Shown: piece by piece, positions 22,362 through 29,440 of the stretch | Position numbering within the stretch: position 1 is the first letter of the stretch | Layout: the number at the start of each line of letters is the position of its first letter | Assembly (NCBI GenBank): GCA_043813215.1 | Contig: JBDRLH010000015.1 | Location: forward strand, 1 to 36,185 | Source of the DNA: JBDRLH01 sp043813215 | GTDB lineage: Bacteria > Patescibacteriota > Minisyncoccia > Minisyncoccales > JAQTPW01 | Reading direction: 5' to 3' | DNA: 36,185 nt | The notes under the pieces: generated by a model | Databases searched by the model: none | Told to the model about the DNA's origin: nothing | Seen by the model: the letters and a program-made list of their open reading frames with translations, nothing else | Translations under genes and position numbers: made by a program

Positions 22362-24419
22362 TTACTTTCTTACTTGCCACTCCGGGGTTTCTTCCAGAGC
22401 CTTGATTATTTTATTAAAAAATCCGTCTATTTCATCGGAAGACAAAGTCTTATCCTCTGCTTGAAAAATTATATGAAAGGCTAAATTTTTCTTCTGTCCG
22501 GGCAATTCGTCGCCTTCATAAATGTCAAATAAATCAATGTCGCGGATAATTTTTCCTCCGGCCTCTTCAATTTTGTTTAAAACCTCCTCAACTTTTATAT
22601 CTCTTGGCACTAAAATGGCCAGATCCCTGACGGCCGCCGGAAATTTGGAAATCGGCCGGTATTGATGCTCTTCGGAGGAAAATTTACTCAATAATTCAAA
22701 ATCAATTTCTAGCACCGTTGTCTTGGGAATTTTGAAATCTCCTAAAATTTTTTGTGAAATTACGCCCAAAAAACCGATCTCTTCACCGTCAATTTTTATC
22801 TCAGCGCATCTTTGTTCCTGCCATATCCGCATTTTTGATTCTTCCGGCGTAGCCCTGTAGGAATCATACCAAATTTCACCGATACCAAGCTTATTTAACA
22901 GAACATCAACCACCCCTTTTAAATGATAAAATTCTTCTCCGGTGGCGGCTACCGTCAGCATTCTTTTCTCTTCTGTCCCGCCGGAAATTTTTTTGAATAT
23001 TTTCCCTAATTCAAAAATTTTAATATTGCTGAAATTTTTATGATTTGTTTGGATGACCTTTAGGATGTTGGGCGTCAAACTGGGCCTTAGATATTTCTGG
23101 TCGGCACTGAGAGGATTCTCAACTTCAACAGAATTAGTTGCGCCAAAAACATTTTTGTCGTTTTCTGAAATAAAACAATAATTATAAATTTCCGTAAAAC
23201 CTGCTTCCTTTAGAGCATCTTTTGCTATATCTTCCCAAAAGATATCCAGGTTTCTTTTAGGGATGGCCAAAGAAGCTTTTGGAAAAACTGCCTGGATTTT
23301 TCCGTAGCCAAAAATCCTCCCGACTTCCTCAATTAAATCCTCCTGCAAATTAATATCTAACCTTATTGTAGGAACCTCCACATTAATAATGTTTGACTTT
23401 AAATTTTTCTTTCCCGCTGAAGTCTTGGCGAAGGCGAGAATTTTAAAACCCAGCCTTGATAAAATTCCTTTGATTTCTGCCGCAGGAATCTTTATCCCCA
23501 ACAAGCTCTCGAGATAACCTAAATCTAATCTGATTAATTTTGGAAAAACTTTTTTAGGATAAACGTCAATCAATCCCTTTGTTACCTTGCCGCCGGCAAT
23601 TTTTTGAATCAGAAAAGCCGTCCTGTCTGCCGAAGCCGCTGCGAGATTTCGATCCAAGCCGTGCTCAAATCTCAAAGAGGCATCTGTCTTTAACCTTATC
23701 TTTTGCGAAGCCACTCTTATCAACTGGGGATTAAAATTGGCGGCTTCTATAATAACTATCTTTGTATTTCTGCCAATTTCGGGATTCTTGCCTCCCTTTA
23801 TGCCGGCAATAGCTATGGGTTTTTTACTGTCGGCTATAACCAAAATATCATCGTCCAAATCAACTCTATTGCAGTCAAGGGTGGTAATTTTTTCTCCCGT
23901 CTTGGCAAATCTGACTATAATTTTCCTATCCTCTATTTTATCTCCGTCGAAAGTATGAAGCGGCTGGCCTGTTTCCAGCATGACGTAATTTGCCGCATCC
24001 ACTATATTATTAATCGGCCGCAGGCCACAGGCAATTAATCTTTCTTGCAGCCATTTCGGCGATTCTTCCACTTTAACTCCCACCAGGACTCTCGCCACAT
24101 ACCTGAAGCAATGCCCTTTCCCGGAAAGCTGAACATCAACAAAATTCTTGGCTTTTAAATTTTTTGCCTCTCTTAGTTTCAAATTTTCAGTCTTTAATCT
24201 TAAATCTAAAATAGCTGAAATCTCCCTGGCAATTCCATTGTGCGAAAAGCAATCACCTGCCCTGTTTGGCCTGACGTCAATATTCAAAACAAAATCTCCT
24301 CCGGATTTTTCTACCCCTTCAACTTCAGCAAAATGCAACGTCAAAAGCTCCGCCAGTTTTTCCGGCGCCGGGAGTCTTTTTTGAAAATAAGATTGTAGCC
24401 AATTGTATGAAAATTTCAT
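22362..24419 (-). CDS. pheT: Phenylalanyl-tRNA synthetase beta subunit, EMAP-less
   Basis: PheT pairs with PheS to charge tRNA-Phe and carries the editing domain. The N-terminal FSYNWLQSYFQKRLPAPEKLAELL is followed almost at once by VLNIDVRPNRAGDCFSHNGIARE, so the roughly 110-residue EMAP/OB tRNA-binding domain that normally sits between them is missing; this accounts for 685 residues against 795 in E. coli. The B3/B4 editing region (PINNIVDAANYVMLETGQPLHTFD), B5, the catalytic-like core and the C-terminal FDX-ACB domain (FPAAVRDLAILVP onward) are present. A low-complexity Leu/Lys/Asn insert lies near residues 75-90. It starts three bases after pheS. Confidence 0.95.
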   Translation of the reverse strand: MKFSYNWLQSYFQKRLPAPEKLAELLTLHFAEVEGVEKSGGDFVLNIDVRPNRAGDCFSHNGIAREISAILDLRLKTENLKLREAKNLKAKNFVDVQLSGKGHCFRYVARVLVGVKVEESPKWLQERLIACGLRPINNIVDAANYVMLETGQPLHTFDGDKIEDRKIIVRFAKTGEKITTLDCNRVDLDDDILVIADSKKPIAIAGIKGGKNPEIGRNTKIVIIEAANFNPQLIRVASQKIRLKTDASLRFEHGLDRNLAAASADRTAFLIQKIAGGKVTKGLIDVYPKKVFPKLIRLDLGYLESLLGIKIPAAEIKGILSRLGFKILAFAKTSAGKKNLKSNIINVEVPTIRLDINLQEDLIEEVGRIFGYGKIQAVFPKASLAIPKRNLDIFWEDIAKDALKEAGFTEIYNYCFISENDKNVFGATNSVEVENPLSADQKYLRPSLTPNILKVIQTNHKNFSNIKIFELGKIFKKISGGTEEKRMLTVAATGEEFYHLKGVVDVLLNKLGIGEIWYDSYRATPEESKMRIWQEQRCAEIKIDGEEIGFLGVISQKILGDFKIPKTTVLEIDFELLSKFSSEEHQYRPISKFPAAVRDLAILVPRDIKVEEVLNKIEEAGGKIIRDIDLFDIYEGDELPGQKKNLAFHIIFQAEDKTLSSDEIDGFFNKIIKALEETPEWQVRK

Positions 24420-24422
24420 AAA

Positions 24423-25442
24423 TTAAAATTGATTCAAAAATCGTAAATCTCCCGACCTGAATAATCTGATGTCGTCAATTTTATATTTCATCATGGTCAG
24501 GCGTTCCAAGCCAAATCCGAAAGCCCAGCCCTGCCAATCTTTAGGATTCAAACCAGAATTCTTAAAAACATTCGGATGGACCATGCCGGCTCCGGCCACT
24601 TCCACCCAGCCGGTTTGCTTGCAAACGGGACATCCTCGCCCCCCGCAAACCAAACAAGTGATGCTGACATCAAAAGACGGCTCAGTAAACGGGAAAAAGT
24701 CGGGGCGCAAACGAATTTTCACTTCTTTTTTGAAAAAACTTTTGAAAAATTCTTCGATTACTGCTTTAAAATTTGCCGCCGAAATCTTTTTGTCCACCAT
24801 CAGTCCTTCAATCTGATAAAGTTGAAATTCATGGGAAGCATCGGTCGCCTCATGCCTGAAAACGTCGCCCGGAACAATTATTCTCAAAGGCGGGTTATTT
24901 TTTTCCATATAGCGTATCTGAACCGGACTGGTATGAGTTCTCAATAATAATTTATCAGGTGTTTTGAGCCAGAACGTATCCCACTGATCTCTGGCAGGAT
25001 GATTTTTAGGGATATTCAAAGCATCAAAGTTGTGCCACTCTGACTCGATATCCGGGCCAGAAATAACTGAAAATCCCATTGATTTAAAAATATCTTCCAC
25101 TTGGCGCAAAGTTCTGGTCAGCGGGTGTAAATGACCCATTGACGGCTTCTTGCCGGGAACAGTAACGTCAATCAGTTTTTCTTCATTATCCGAAACTTTA
25201 TTAAAGGATAATTTTTTATCAGAAAATTTTTCGTTAAAAAAAATTCTGAAGCTGTTGGCTTCTTTCCCTATCTTTATTCTTTTGATTTTTGGCATTTTCT
25301 CCAGAGAACGCAAAACCAAGGTAAGTTTTCCCTCCTTGCCAAAATACTCCCCTAAAACATCGTTTAATTCCTGCAGATTTTTGCTCTCCCGGATGCGCTT
25401 TTGCGCCTCTTTTTTGAGTAATTTAATGTCAAATTTTGCCAT
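24423..25442 (-). CDS. pheS: Phenylalanyl-tRNA synthetase alpha subunit
   Basis: PheS holds the class II catalytic site. The 339 residues have a short N-terminal coiled coil, MGHLHPLTRTLRQVEDIF, motif 2 GDVFRHEATDASHEFQLYQIEG, FFPFTEPSFDV and motif 3 WAFGFGLERLTMMKY. A four-cysteine segment (CLVCGGRGCPVCKQTGW) suggests a structural zinc or tight loop seen in some bacterial PheS. A promoter at 25455-25483 leaves a leader of only about five bases; no Shine-Dalgarno sequence. Confidence 0.97.
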   Translation of the reverse strand: MAKFDIKLLKKEAQKRIRESKNLQELNDVLGEYFGKEGKLTLVLRSLEKMPKIKRIKIGKEANSFRIFFNEKFSDKKLSFNKVSDNEEKLIDVTVPGKKPSMGHLHPLTRTLRQVEDIFKSMGFSVISGPDIESEWHNFDALNIPKNHPARDQWDTFWLKTPDKLLLRTHTSPVQIRYMEKNNPPLRIIVPGDVFRHEATDASHEFQLYQIEGLMVDKKISAANFKAVIEEFFKSFFKKEVKIRLRPDFFPFTEPSFDVSITCLVCGGRGCPVCKQTGWVEVAGAGMVHPNVFKNSGLNPKDWQGWAFGFGLERLTMMKYKIDDIRLFRSGDLRFLNQF

Positions 25443-25454
25443 TGTTATTCTTTA

Positions 25455-25483
25455 ATTATACCCTATTTTTAACCCGGTTTCAA
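25455..25483 (-). promoter_or_regulatory. Promoter of pheS-pheT-gyrB
   Basis: On the minus strand TTGAAA (25483-25478), 17 bases, TATAAT (25460-25455). The -10 box ends 12 bases before the pheS ATG, so the transcript is nearly leaderless. Confidence 0.7.
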
Positions 25484-25504
25484 CCCTAAAACTGGGGATA
25501 ACTT

Positions 25505-25541
25505 AAATAAAAAATAGCCCGATAAGATAAACTTCTCGGGC
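25505..25541 (-). terminator. Intrinsic terminator of the 76-residue gene
   Basis: GCCCGA (25517-25522) pairs with TCGGGC (25536-25541); on the minus strand TATTTTTTATTT follows. Confidence 0.75.
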
Positions 25542-25568
25542 CATTATTTGCCACCTAAATGCCGCTGG

Positions 25569-25799
25569 CTACTTGGCCGCTGCTCTGAACTTTTTGCAGA
25601 GATCGTCAAGTGTTTCTTGAGGAAACCTTGACGCGCCGCAATCTCTTAAACCCTCCAGAAATGGCCCAATATTATCTTCGGGTTTAATATACCAAGTCAA
25701 TAATGCTTCTCCGTTTTCTGAACTAATGCTTCCCTGCCAAAACCGACATCCTGATTCGGTTTCTGGTAATACCTTTTTGACTTCGGTTACAAGTTTCAT
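25569..25799 (-). CDS. Unknown 76-residue soluble protein
   Basis: I do not recognise this protein. It is small, mixed-charge and soluble, with two Cys (ESGCRFWQG and LRDCGASRF), a WYIKPEDNIGPFLEGL segment and a helical Lys/Ala C-terminus; no membrane segment. It is supported by its own terminator, a GGAGAGGAG-type ribosome site just before the ATG, and a likely promoter at 25875-25902. It follows the phosphoribosyltransferase gene's terminator, so the two are probably separate transcripts. Confidence 0.7.
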   Translation of the reverse strand: MKLVTEVKKVLPETESGCRFWQGSISSENGEALLTWYIKPEDNIGPFLEGLRDCGASRFPQETLDDLCKKFRAAAK

Positions 25800-25874
25800 T
25801 TCTCCTCTCCTTTTCTCCCTTTTTGTTTATTTGTTAAAAATCCAGGTTGTTGAAAATCTACAATATTTATATTA

Positions 25875-25902
25875 TTTCTACCAGATTTTATAAATTTGTC
25901 AA
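25875..25902 (-). promoter_or_regulatory. Possible promoter of the 76-residue gene
   Basis: On the minus strand TTGACA (25902-25897) directly follows the T-run of the upstream terminator; the best -10 is TAGAAA (25880-25875) at 16 bases, which is weak. The leader of about 70 bases is AT-rich. Confidence 0.4.
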
Positions 25903-25944
25903 AAAATAAAAAAGCGGCTCGGTGAGACAAACTCATCCGAGCCG
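25903..25944 (-). terminator. Intrinsic terminator of the phosphoribosyltransferase gene
   Basis: CGGCTCGG plus TGAG (25915-25926) pairs with CTCA and CCGAGCCG (25932-25944, one bulged T). On the minus strand it is followed by CTTTTTTATTTTTT. Confidence 0.85.
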
Positions 25945-25972
25945 TTATATATTTAATATGGACTTGTCCGCC

Positions 25973-26623
25973 CTACTTATTAGCGGCAATGTAAGCTATC
26001 ACCTCGTTGCGCTTCATCTGAGTAATCTTGCCGACTCTAACGTAGTGGTCAAGAAGCACAGAAAGCGGAAGAGTAGTCAAGAGATTATAGCCTGCTTTCT
26101 TCAGTTTTTCTGAACCACCTTGCTCTCGGTCCACTAGAACAGCTACACCGGCAACTATTAACTTGACCTCTTCACAAACTCCGATAGCCTCTATTTTTGT
26201 GTCAGCCTGAGTGATTAAATCGTCGATCAGTAAAACGCGCTGGCCAGGAAGGTATTTACCTTCGATAATCGAGTCAATCTTGCGGCGATCTCCCTCAACC
26301 TTCTTACCGAATTTTAGCAACGGCCTTCCAGATAATTTTGAAACCACCATAGCAAACGGTTCGCCTGCTCGGGGAATACCTGCGACTAAATCGAATTCCA
26401 ATCCCTTGCCCTTGATTGTGCCAAAAAGTGCTTCGCCGATAGCTATAGCATCCTCATAGGTTAAAGGTCCGTCCGGCGGTCTCCGCAAGTTGATATAAAT
26501 TGGCGACAAGGGCATGTCTGGGTTTTTTTCATGGAGCTTTAGTCTGAAAGCATCGAACTTTATCGCTCCTCGATCAAATAATCCATCAACTAAACATCCT
26601 AGACAACTGTTCCTATCTGGCAT
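25973..26623 (-). CDS. Orotate phosphoribosyltransferase-like enzyme
   Basis: Type I phosphoribosyltransferases use PRPP to attach ribose phosphate to a base. The PRPP-binding loop is VLLIDDLITQADTK (D134, D135), preceded by the VAGIPRAGEPFA loop (about residues 80-91); the hood and length (216) resemble PyrE. The N-terminus has CLGCLVDGLFDRGAIKF, and Cys7-x2-Cys10 is unusual. No other pyrimidine-synthesis gene is nearby, so a salvage role is possible and I leave the symbol empty. The ribosome site AAGGAGGTGA six bases before the ATG is the best in the window. It has a leader of about 225 bases (see 26650-26884) and its own terminator. Confidence 0.85.
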   Translation of the reverse strand: MPDRNSCLGCLVDGLFDRGAIKFDAFRLKLHEKNPDMPLSPIYINLRRPPDGPLTYEDAIAIGEALFGTIKGKGLEFDLVAGIPRAGEPFAMVVSKLSGRPLLKFGKKVEGDRRKIDSIIEGKYLPGQRVLLIDDLITQADTKIEAIGVCEEVKLIVAGVAVLVDREQGGSEKLKKAGYNLLTTLPLSVLLDHYVRVGKITQMKRNEVIAYIAANK

Positions 26624-26649
26624 CTTTCACCTCCTTGGATTTTTTATTT

Positions 26650-26850
26650 TTACCGACCCATACTTATCTTAACTTCATTAATCTGGTCGCGAAGTTTTTT
26701 AGCTTTTACTCCGGCAGCTTCGGCAAAATCTTCGCCTTTTGAGGCAAAAATAATGCCCCTCCTTATAATTTTTTTTACTTCTTATAATCCATTTTCTATT
26801 GTTAAAGTTATACTCTCTCCTTTAATAAAAATAGGGGCTAAACCTCCTTT
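26650..26850 (-). pseudogene. Leader with broken or non-canonically started small ORF
   Basis: Upstream of the phosphoribosyltransferase, one minus-strand frame is protein-like for about 66 codons with a single internal TAA at 26784-26782. Before it reads KGGLAPIFIKGESITLTI, and after it GIIFASKGEDFAEAAGVKAK to the end MGR-stop at 26650. No ATG, GTG or TTG start fits. Three ribosome-site-like sequences lie in it: AAAGGAGG, AAAGGAGAG and AAGGAGG, the last three to six bases before ATT ATT (26754-26749), which would start a 34-residue product. GCCCCT (upstream) and AGGGGC (overlapping the last site) can pair. It may be a decayed gene, a gene with rare starts, or a regulatory leader. Confidence 0.4.
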
Positions 26851-26856
26851 ATTTTC

Positions 26857-26884
26857 TTTTTATCAAATTTCAAAACTATGTCAA
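26857..26884 (-). promoter_or_regulatory. Promoter of the phosphoribosyltransferase unit
   Basis: On the minus strand TTGACA (26884-26879), 16 bases, TAAAAA (26862-26857). It is divergent from, and only six bases away from, the -35 of the tRNA promoter. Confidence 0.55.
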
Positions 26885-26890
26885 TTCAAG

Positions 26891-26919
26891 TTGATATGCT
26901 AAATAAATTGTGCTAAAAT
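26891..26919 (+). promoter_or_regulatory. tRNA operon promoter abutting the first tRNA
   Basis: TTGATA (26891-26896), 17 bases, TGC-TAAAAT (26914-26919). Transcription should start at about 26925-26927, at the first base of the first mature tRNA. Confidence 0.65.
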
Positions 26920-26924
26920 GTTTT

Positions 26925-26997
26925 TGCGGGGTAGAGAACGGGTTATCTCGCGACTCTCATAAGGTCGAGAAGCTGGGTTCGAGTCCCACCCCCGCAA
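26925..26997 (+). tRNA. tRNA-Met (CAU), initiator-like
   Basis: A 73-base cloverleaf: acceptor TGCGGGG with CCCCGCA, D stem GAGA/TCTC, anticodon loop CTCATAA (CAU), T loop TTCGAGT. The A11-U24 pair and the GCGGGG...CCCCGCAA acceptor are initiator features. Position 1:72 is U-A, a weak pair, where E. coli has C-A. Unusually, the anticodon stem lacks the three G-C pairs of initiators (here A-U, C-G, U-G), and the T stem has one C-C mismatch. CCA is not encoded. Confidence 0.85.
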
Positions 26998-27004
26998 CAC
27001 ATAC

Positions 27005-27086
27005 GAAATTACCCCGTGGTGAAAAAATGAGAACGAAGCGAACTAAAAAACCGAAAGTTTTTTGAGCAAGGAGTCGGGATAATTTC
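27005..27086 (+). repeat. Large inverted repeat between two tRNA genes
   Basis: GAAATTACCCCG (27005-27016) pairs with CGGGATAATTTC (27075-27086), 11 of 12 positions. Inside is a second perfect hairpin, AAAAAAC (27045-27051) with GTTTTTT (27057-27063). As the two tRNAs share a promoter, the spacer RNA would fold into this. I could not link it to a known element. Confidence 0.55.
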
Positions 27087-27088
27087 TT

Positions 27089-27161
27089 GCCGGCATAGCT
27101 CAGTGGTTAGAGCGAGCGCTTCATAAGCGTTAGGTCGTAGGTCCGAGTCCTACTGTCGGCA
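27089..27161 (+). tRNA. tRNA-Met (CAU), elongator (or Ile2)
   Basis: A 73-base cloverleaf: acceptor GCCGGCA/TGTCGGC (one G-U), D arm AGCTCAGTGGTTAGAGC, anticodon stem AGCGC/GCGTT, loop TTCATAA (CAU), T arm GTAGG-TCCGAGT-CCTAC, A73. The elongator Met and lysidine-modified Ile2 tRNAs share CAU, and the sequence alone does not decide. CCA is not encoded. Confidence 0.88.
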
Positions 27162-27177
27162 TCACGTAAAAAATTAT

Positions 27178-27253
27178 GGGCTGGTGGTGTAGCCCGGTCT
27201 AACACGCCTCCCTGTCACGGAGGAGATCACGGGTTCAAATCCCGTCCGGCCCG
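27178..27253 (+). tRNA. tRNA-Asp (GUC)
   Basis: A 76-base cloverleaf: acceptor GGGCTGG/CCGGCCC, anticodon stem CCTCC/GGAGG, loop CTGTCAC (GUC), T arm ACGGG-TTCAAAT-CCCGT, discriminator G73, an Asp identity base. It is the last tRNA of the three-gene unit. The GatCAB genes imply this or another tRNA may be used in indirect Asn-tRNA formation. Confidence 0.93.
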
Positions 27254-27261
27254 CAGAAACA

Positions 27262-27297
27262 AAAACATCCTGAGTCTAGAAGGATGTTTTGTTTTTA
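27262..27297. terminator. Bidirectional terminator: tRNA unit and HEPN-like gene
   Basis: AAAACATCCT (27262-27271) pairs with AGGATGTTTT (27281-27290). Plus strand continues GTTTTT; minus strand continues TTTTGTTTC after the stem's T run, so it can end transcripts from both sides. Confidence 0.85.
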
Positions 27298-27303
27298 ATT
27301 TAT

Positions 27304-27816
27304 CTATATTTCTTTTAAGTCAACTAGGGCTTTTTCATAAATCTCCATGACGCGCCTTGCCTCTTCTAAAGTTAATTTAAAATCAGGATCGTGGACTATA
27401 TTATTGCGAGTTTTATGAGCTTCCGAAACATCCGCCAAGTTGGGGATCGTAGATTCGGTCAGCTTTTCTAATCTTTCTCCCAAGGTCTCTCCGACAAAAC
27501 CTTCTTTTTTTAAAATATCGTCCAGTATCGAATCGGCTCCTGTGACCGCTAATTTATAATCTGATTCCAGGCCGGTATCTAGTTTTTGTTTTAATTTTTG
27601 CCATTGCCGATAAAGTTTTTTTTCTCCGTAAGGATGGAAGGTAAAAAATTCCTCCAAGTCCATTAATATCAGCCTTTTTAACCAGCTGGTATGAATCAGG
27701 GCAAAAACAATGAAACCGAAAAAAAAGGCAGAAATAATAATAAAAACAATCTTAATAATCAAAAGAATATTGTGGAAAGCGGGCGAATTTAAATATTGAC
27801 TTATTTCCGGAGGCAT
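27304..27816 (-). CDS. Membrane-anchored HEPN-like protein
   Basis: I do not know the exact family. The 170 residues start with a short outside segment and one transmembrane helix (about 16-42), then a positively charged stop (WLKRL) and a helical cytosolic domain. The end of that domain has AHKTRNNIVHDPDF, with R137-x4-H142, the RxxxxH pattern of HEPN domains, followed by a Leu-rich closing helix (LTLEEARRVMEIYEKALVDL), as in HEPN/DUF4145-type proteins. Many HEPN domains are RNases, others only bind nucleotides or partners, so activity is open. It starts four bases after gatA and is likely cotranscribed with it. It has no good Shine-Dalgarno sequence. Confidence 0.75.
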   Translation of the reverse strand: MPPEISQYLNSPAFHNILLIIKIVFIIISAFFFGFIVFALIHTSWLKRLILMDLEEFFTFHPYGEKKLYRQWQKLKQKLDTGLESDYKLAVTGADSILDDILKKEGFVGETLGERLEKLTESTIPNLADVSEAHKTRNNIVHDPDFKLTLEEARRVMEIYEKALVDLKEI

Positions 27817-27820
27817 AACT

Positions 27821-29236
27821 CTAATTTTTAATTTCTAAAAGATGGGCAATGTCAAAAATTTTATTTTCTTCAAATTTATTTGCGATAATCTGCAATCCGA
27901 CCGGTAATTGATTTATCATACCACATGGCAGGGAAATTGCAGGCAATCCGGCTAAATTGACGGAAATCGTGAAAATATCCGACAGATACATCTTCAAAGG
28001 ATCGTCAATTTTCTCACCAATTTTAAAAGCTGTCGTGGGCGAAACCGGGGTGAAAATAGCATCTACTTTTTCAAAGACCCTCTCAAAATCTTTTTTAATC
28101 AGCTCCCTGACTTTTTGAGCCCGCAAATAATATGCGTCGTAATAACCCGACGACAAAGTATAAGTGCCCAATATGATTCTTCTCCTGACCTCTGTACCGA
28201 AGCCTTTTTTCCGGCTTTTTAAATAAACGTCCAGCAAATTTTTGCCGTTTTCCGATAAGCCGTATTTTATTCCGTCATATCTTGCTAAATTTGCCGAAAC
28301 TTCAGCCGGCATAATAATATAATATGTCGCCAGGGCGTATTCGGTATGGGGCAGACTGATTTCCTCAATTTTTACCCCCATATCTTCATATTTTTTAATT
28401 GCCTGCTTGATAATTTTTTCAACCTCTGGGTCTATCCCCTCAATAAAATACTCTTTGGGTACGCCAATTCGTAAATTTTGATTTTTGATTTTTGAATTTT
28501 GAATTTCAGATTCAACCGAAGTTGAATCTAGCGGGTCTTTGCCTTTTATGGCGTCAAAAATCAACTGGCAGTCCTCAGCTGTTTTGGCTATCGGCCCTAT
28601 CTGATCCAGCGACGAAGCCATAGCCATTAACCCGTATCTGGAAACCGCCCCATAAGTCGGTTTTAGCCCGACTACGCCGCAAAACGAGGCTGGCTGGCGA
28701 ACAGAGCCTCCGGTATCCGATCCCAGGGAAAAAGGGCAAAAACCGGCCGCTACAGCCGCCGCAGACCCTCCGGAAGACCCTCCCGGCACCCTTTCTAAAT
28801 CGTGAGGATTTTTGGTAATCTGGTAAGCCGAATTTTCAGTAGAACTGCCCATGGCAAATTCATCCTGATTGGTTTTACCCAGAATTACCGCACCCTGCTC
28901 TTTTAATTTTTTTACAACGGTTGCGTCATAAGGGGCTGTATAATTTTCCAGAATTTTTGAGGCAGCCGTACACTTTATGCCTTCAACTAAGATATTATCT
29001 TTTACGGCACATGGCACGCCCGCTAAAATTGGCTGGCATTCTCCTTTTGCTATTTTCTCGTCAACTTCTTTTGCTTGGGACAAGGCCAAATCTTCCGTTA
29101 TATTTAAAAACGCGAATATTTCTTTATTCTCTTTTTTTATTTTATTCAAATAATTCTGGCAAATTTCAACGGCGGAAAATTCTTTTTTTGCCAAACCTTG
29201 GTTGATTTTTTTAATTGTTAATTCTTTTAATTCCAT
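27821..29236 (-). CDS. gatA: Asp/Glu-tRNA amidotransferase subunit A
   Basis: GatA is the amidase that releases ammonia from glutamine. The catalytic Ser-cisSer-Lys triad is clear: K79 in CAVKDN, S154 in PGGSSGGS, S178 in GSDTGGSVRQP. The 471 residues are a normal length, with a low-complexity insert (IQNSKIKNQN) around residue 245. Partner gatC lies upstream but is separated by a 320-base region holding a plus-strand RNA unit; gatB is in another operon. No Shine-Dalgarno sequence or convincing promoter is visible upstream, so readthrough from gatC through that region may be needed. Confidence 0.96.
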   Translation of the reverse strand: MELKELTIKKINQGLAKKEFSAVEICQNYLNKIKKENKEIFAFLNITEDLALSQAKEVDEKIAKGECQPILAGVPCAVKDNILVEGIKCTAASKILENYTAPYDATVVKKLKEQGAVILGKTNQDEFAMGSSTENSAYQITKNPHDLERVPGGSSGGSAAAVAAGFCPFSLGSDTGGSVRQPASFCGVVGLKPTYGAVSRYGLMAMASSLDQIGPIAKTAEDCQLIFDAIKGKDPLDSTSVESEIQNSKIKNQNLRIGVPKEYFIEGIDPEVEKIIKQAIKKYEDMGVKIEEISLPHTEYALATYYIIMPAEVSANLARYDGIKYGLSENGKNLLDVYLKSRKKGFGTEVRRRIILGTYTLSSGYYDAYYLRAQKVRELIKKDFERVFEKVDAIFTPVSPTTAFKIGEKIDDPLKMYLSDIFTISVNLAGLPAISLPCGMINQLPVGLQIIANKFEENKIFDIAHLLEIKN

Positions 29237-29247
29237 AAATGTTTATT

Positions 29248-29276
29248 TTGACAATGCGTTCTATTTATCTTATGCT
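29248..29276 (+). promoter_or_regulatory. Promoter of the plus-strand micro-ORF RNA
   Basis: TTGACA (29248-29253), 17 bases, TATGCT (29271-29276). It points away from gatA and against the surrounding minus-strand genes. Confidence 0.65.
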
Positions 29277-29333
29277 AAAAGTGGTTCTTTTCTTCTATTT
29301 TTGTCTTAGATAAGGAGAAAAGGAGGTAGCCAA

Positions 29334-29357
29334 ATGTTGCTTCTCTGGTTTCTCTAA
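29334..29357 (+). CDS. Micro-ORF 1, heptapeptide MLLLWFL
   Basis: ATG to TAA encodes MLLLWFL, entirely hydrophobic. AAAGGAGGT stands seven bases before the ATG, an ideal ribosome site. Too short to judge by sequence alone; the ribosome site and the transcript context are the evidence. Confidence 0.4.
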   Translation: MLLLWFL

Positions 29358-29440
29358 ATTCCTTCACTACTATATCGTGTCTCCAGCAAAGAAGCGATAT
29401 AGTCCCTTTAAAGGTAATATTTAAAAGGAGGTATGGCCTT

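Noticed and set aside
26782..26792. MDYKK leader peptide (ATG at 26792)
   Set aside because: No ribosome site at a useful distance; noted only within the odd leader.
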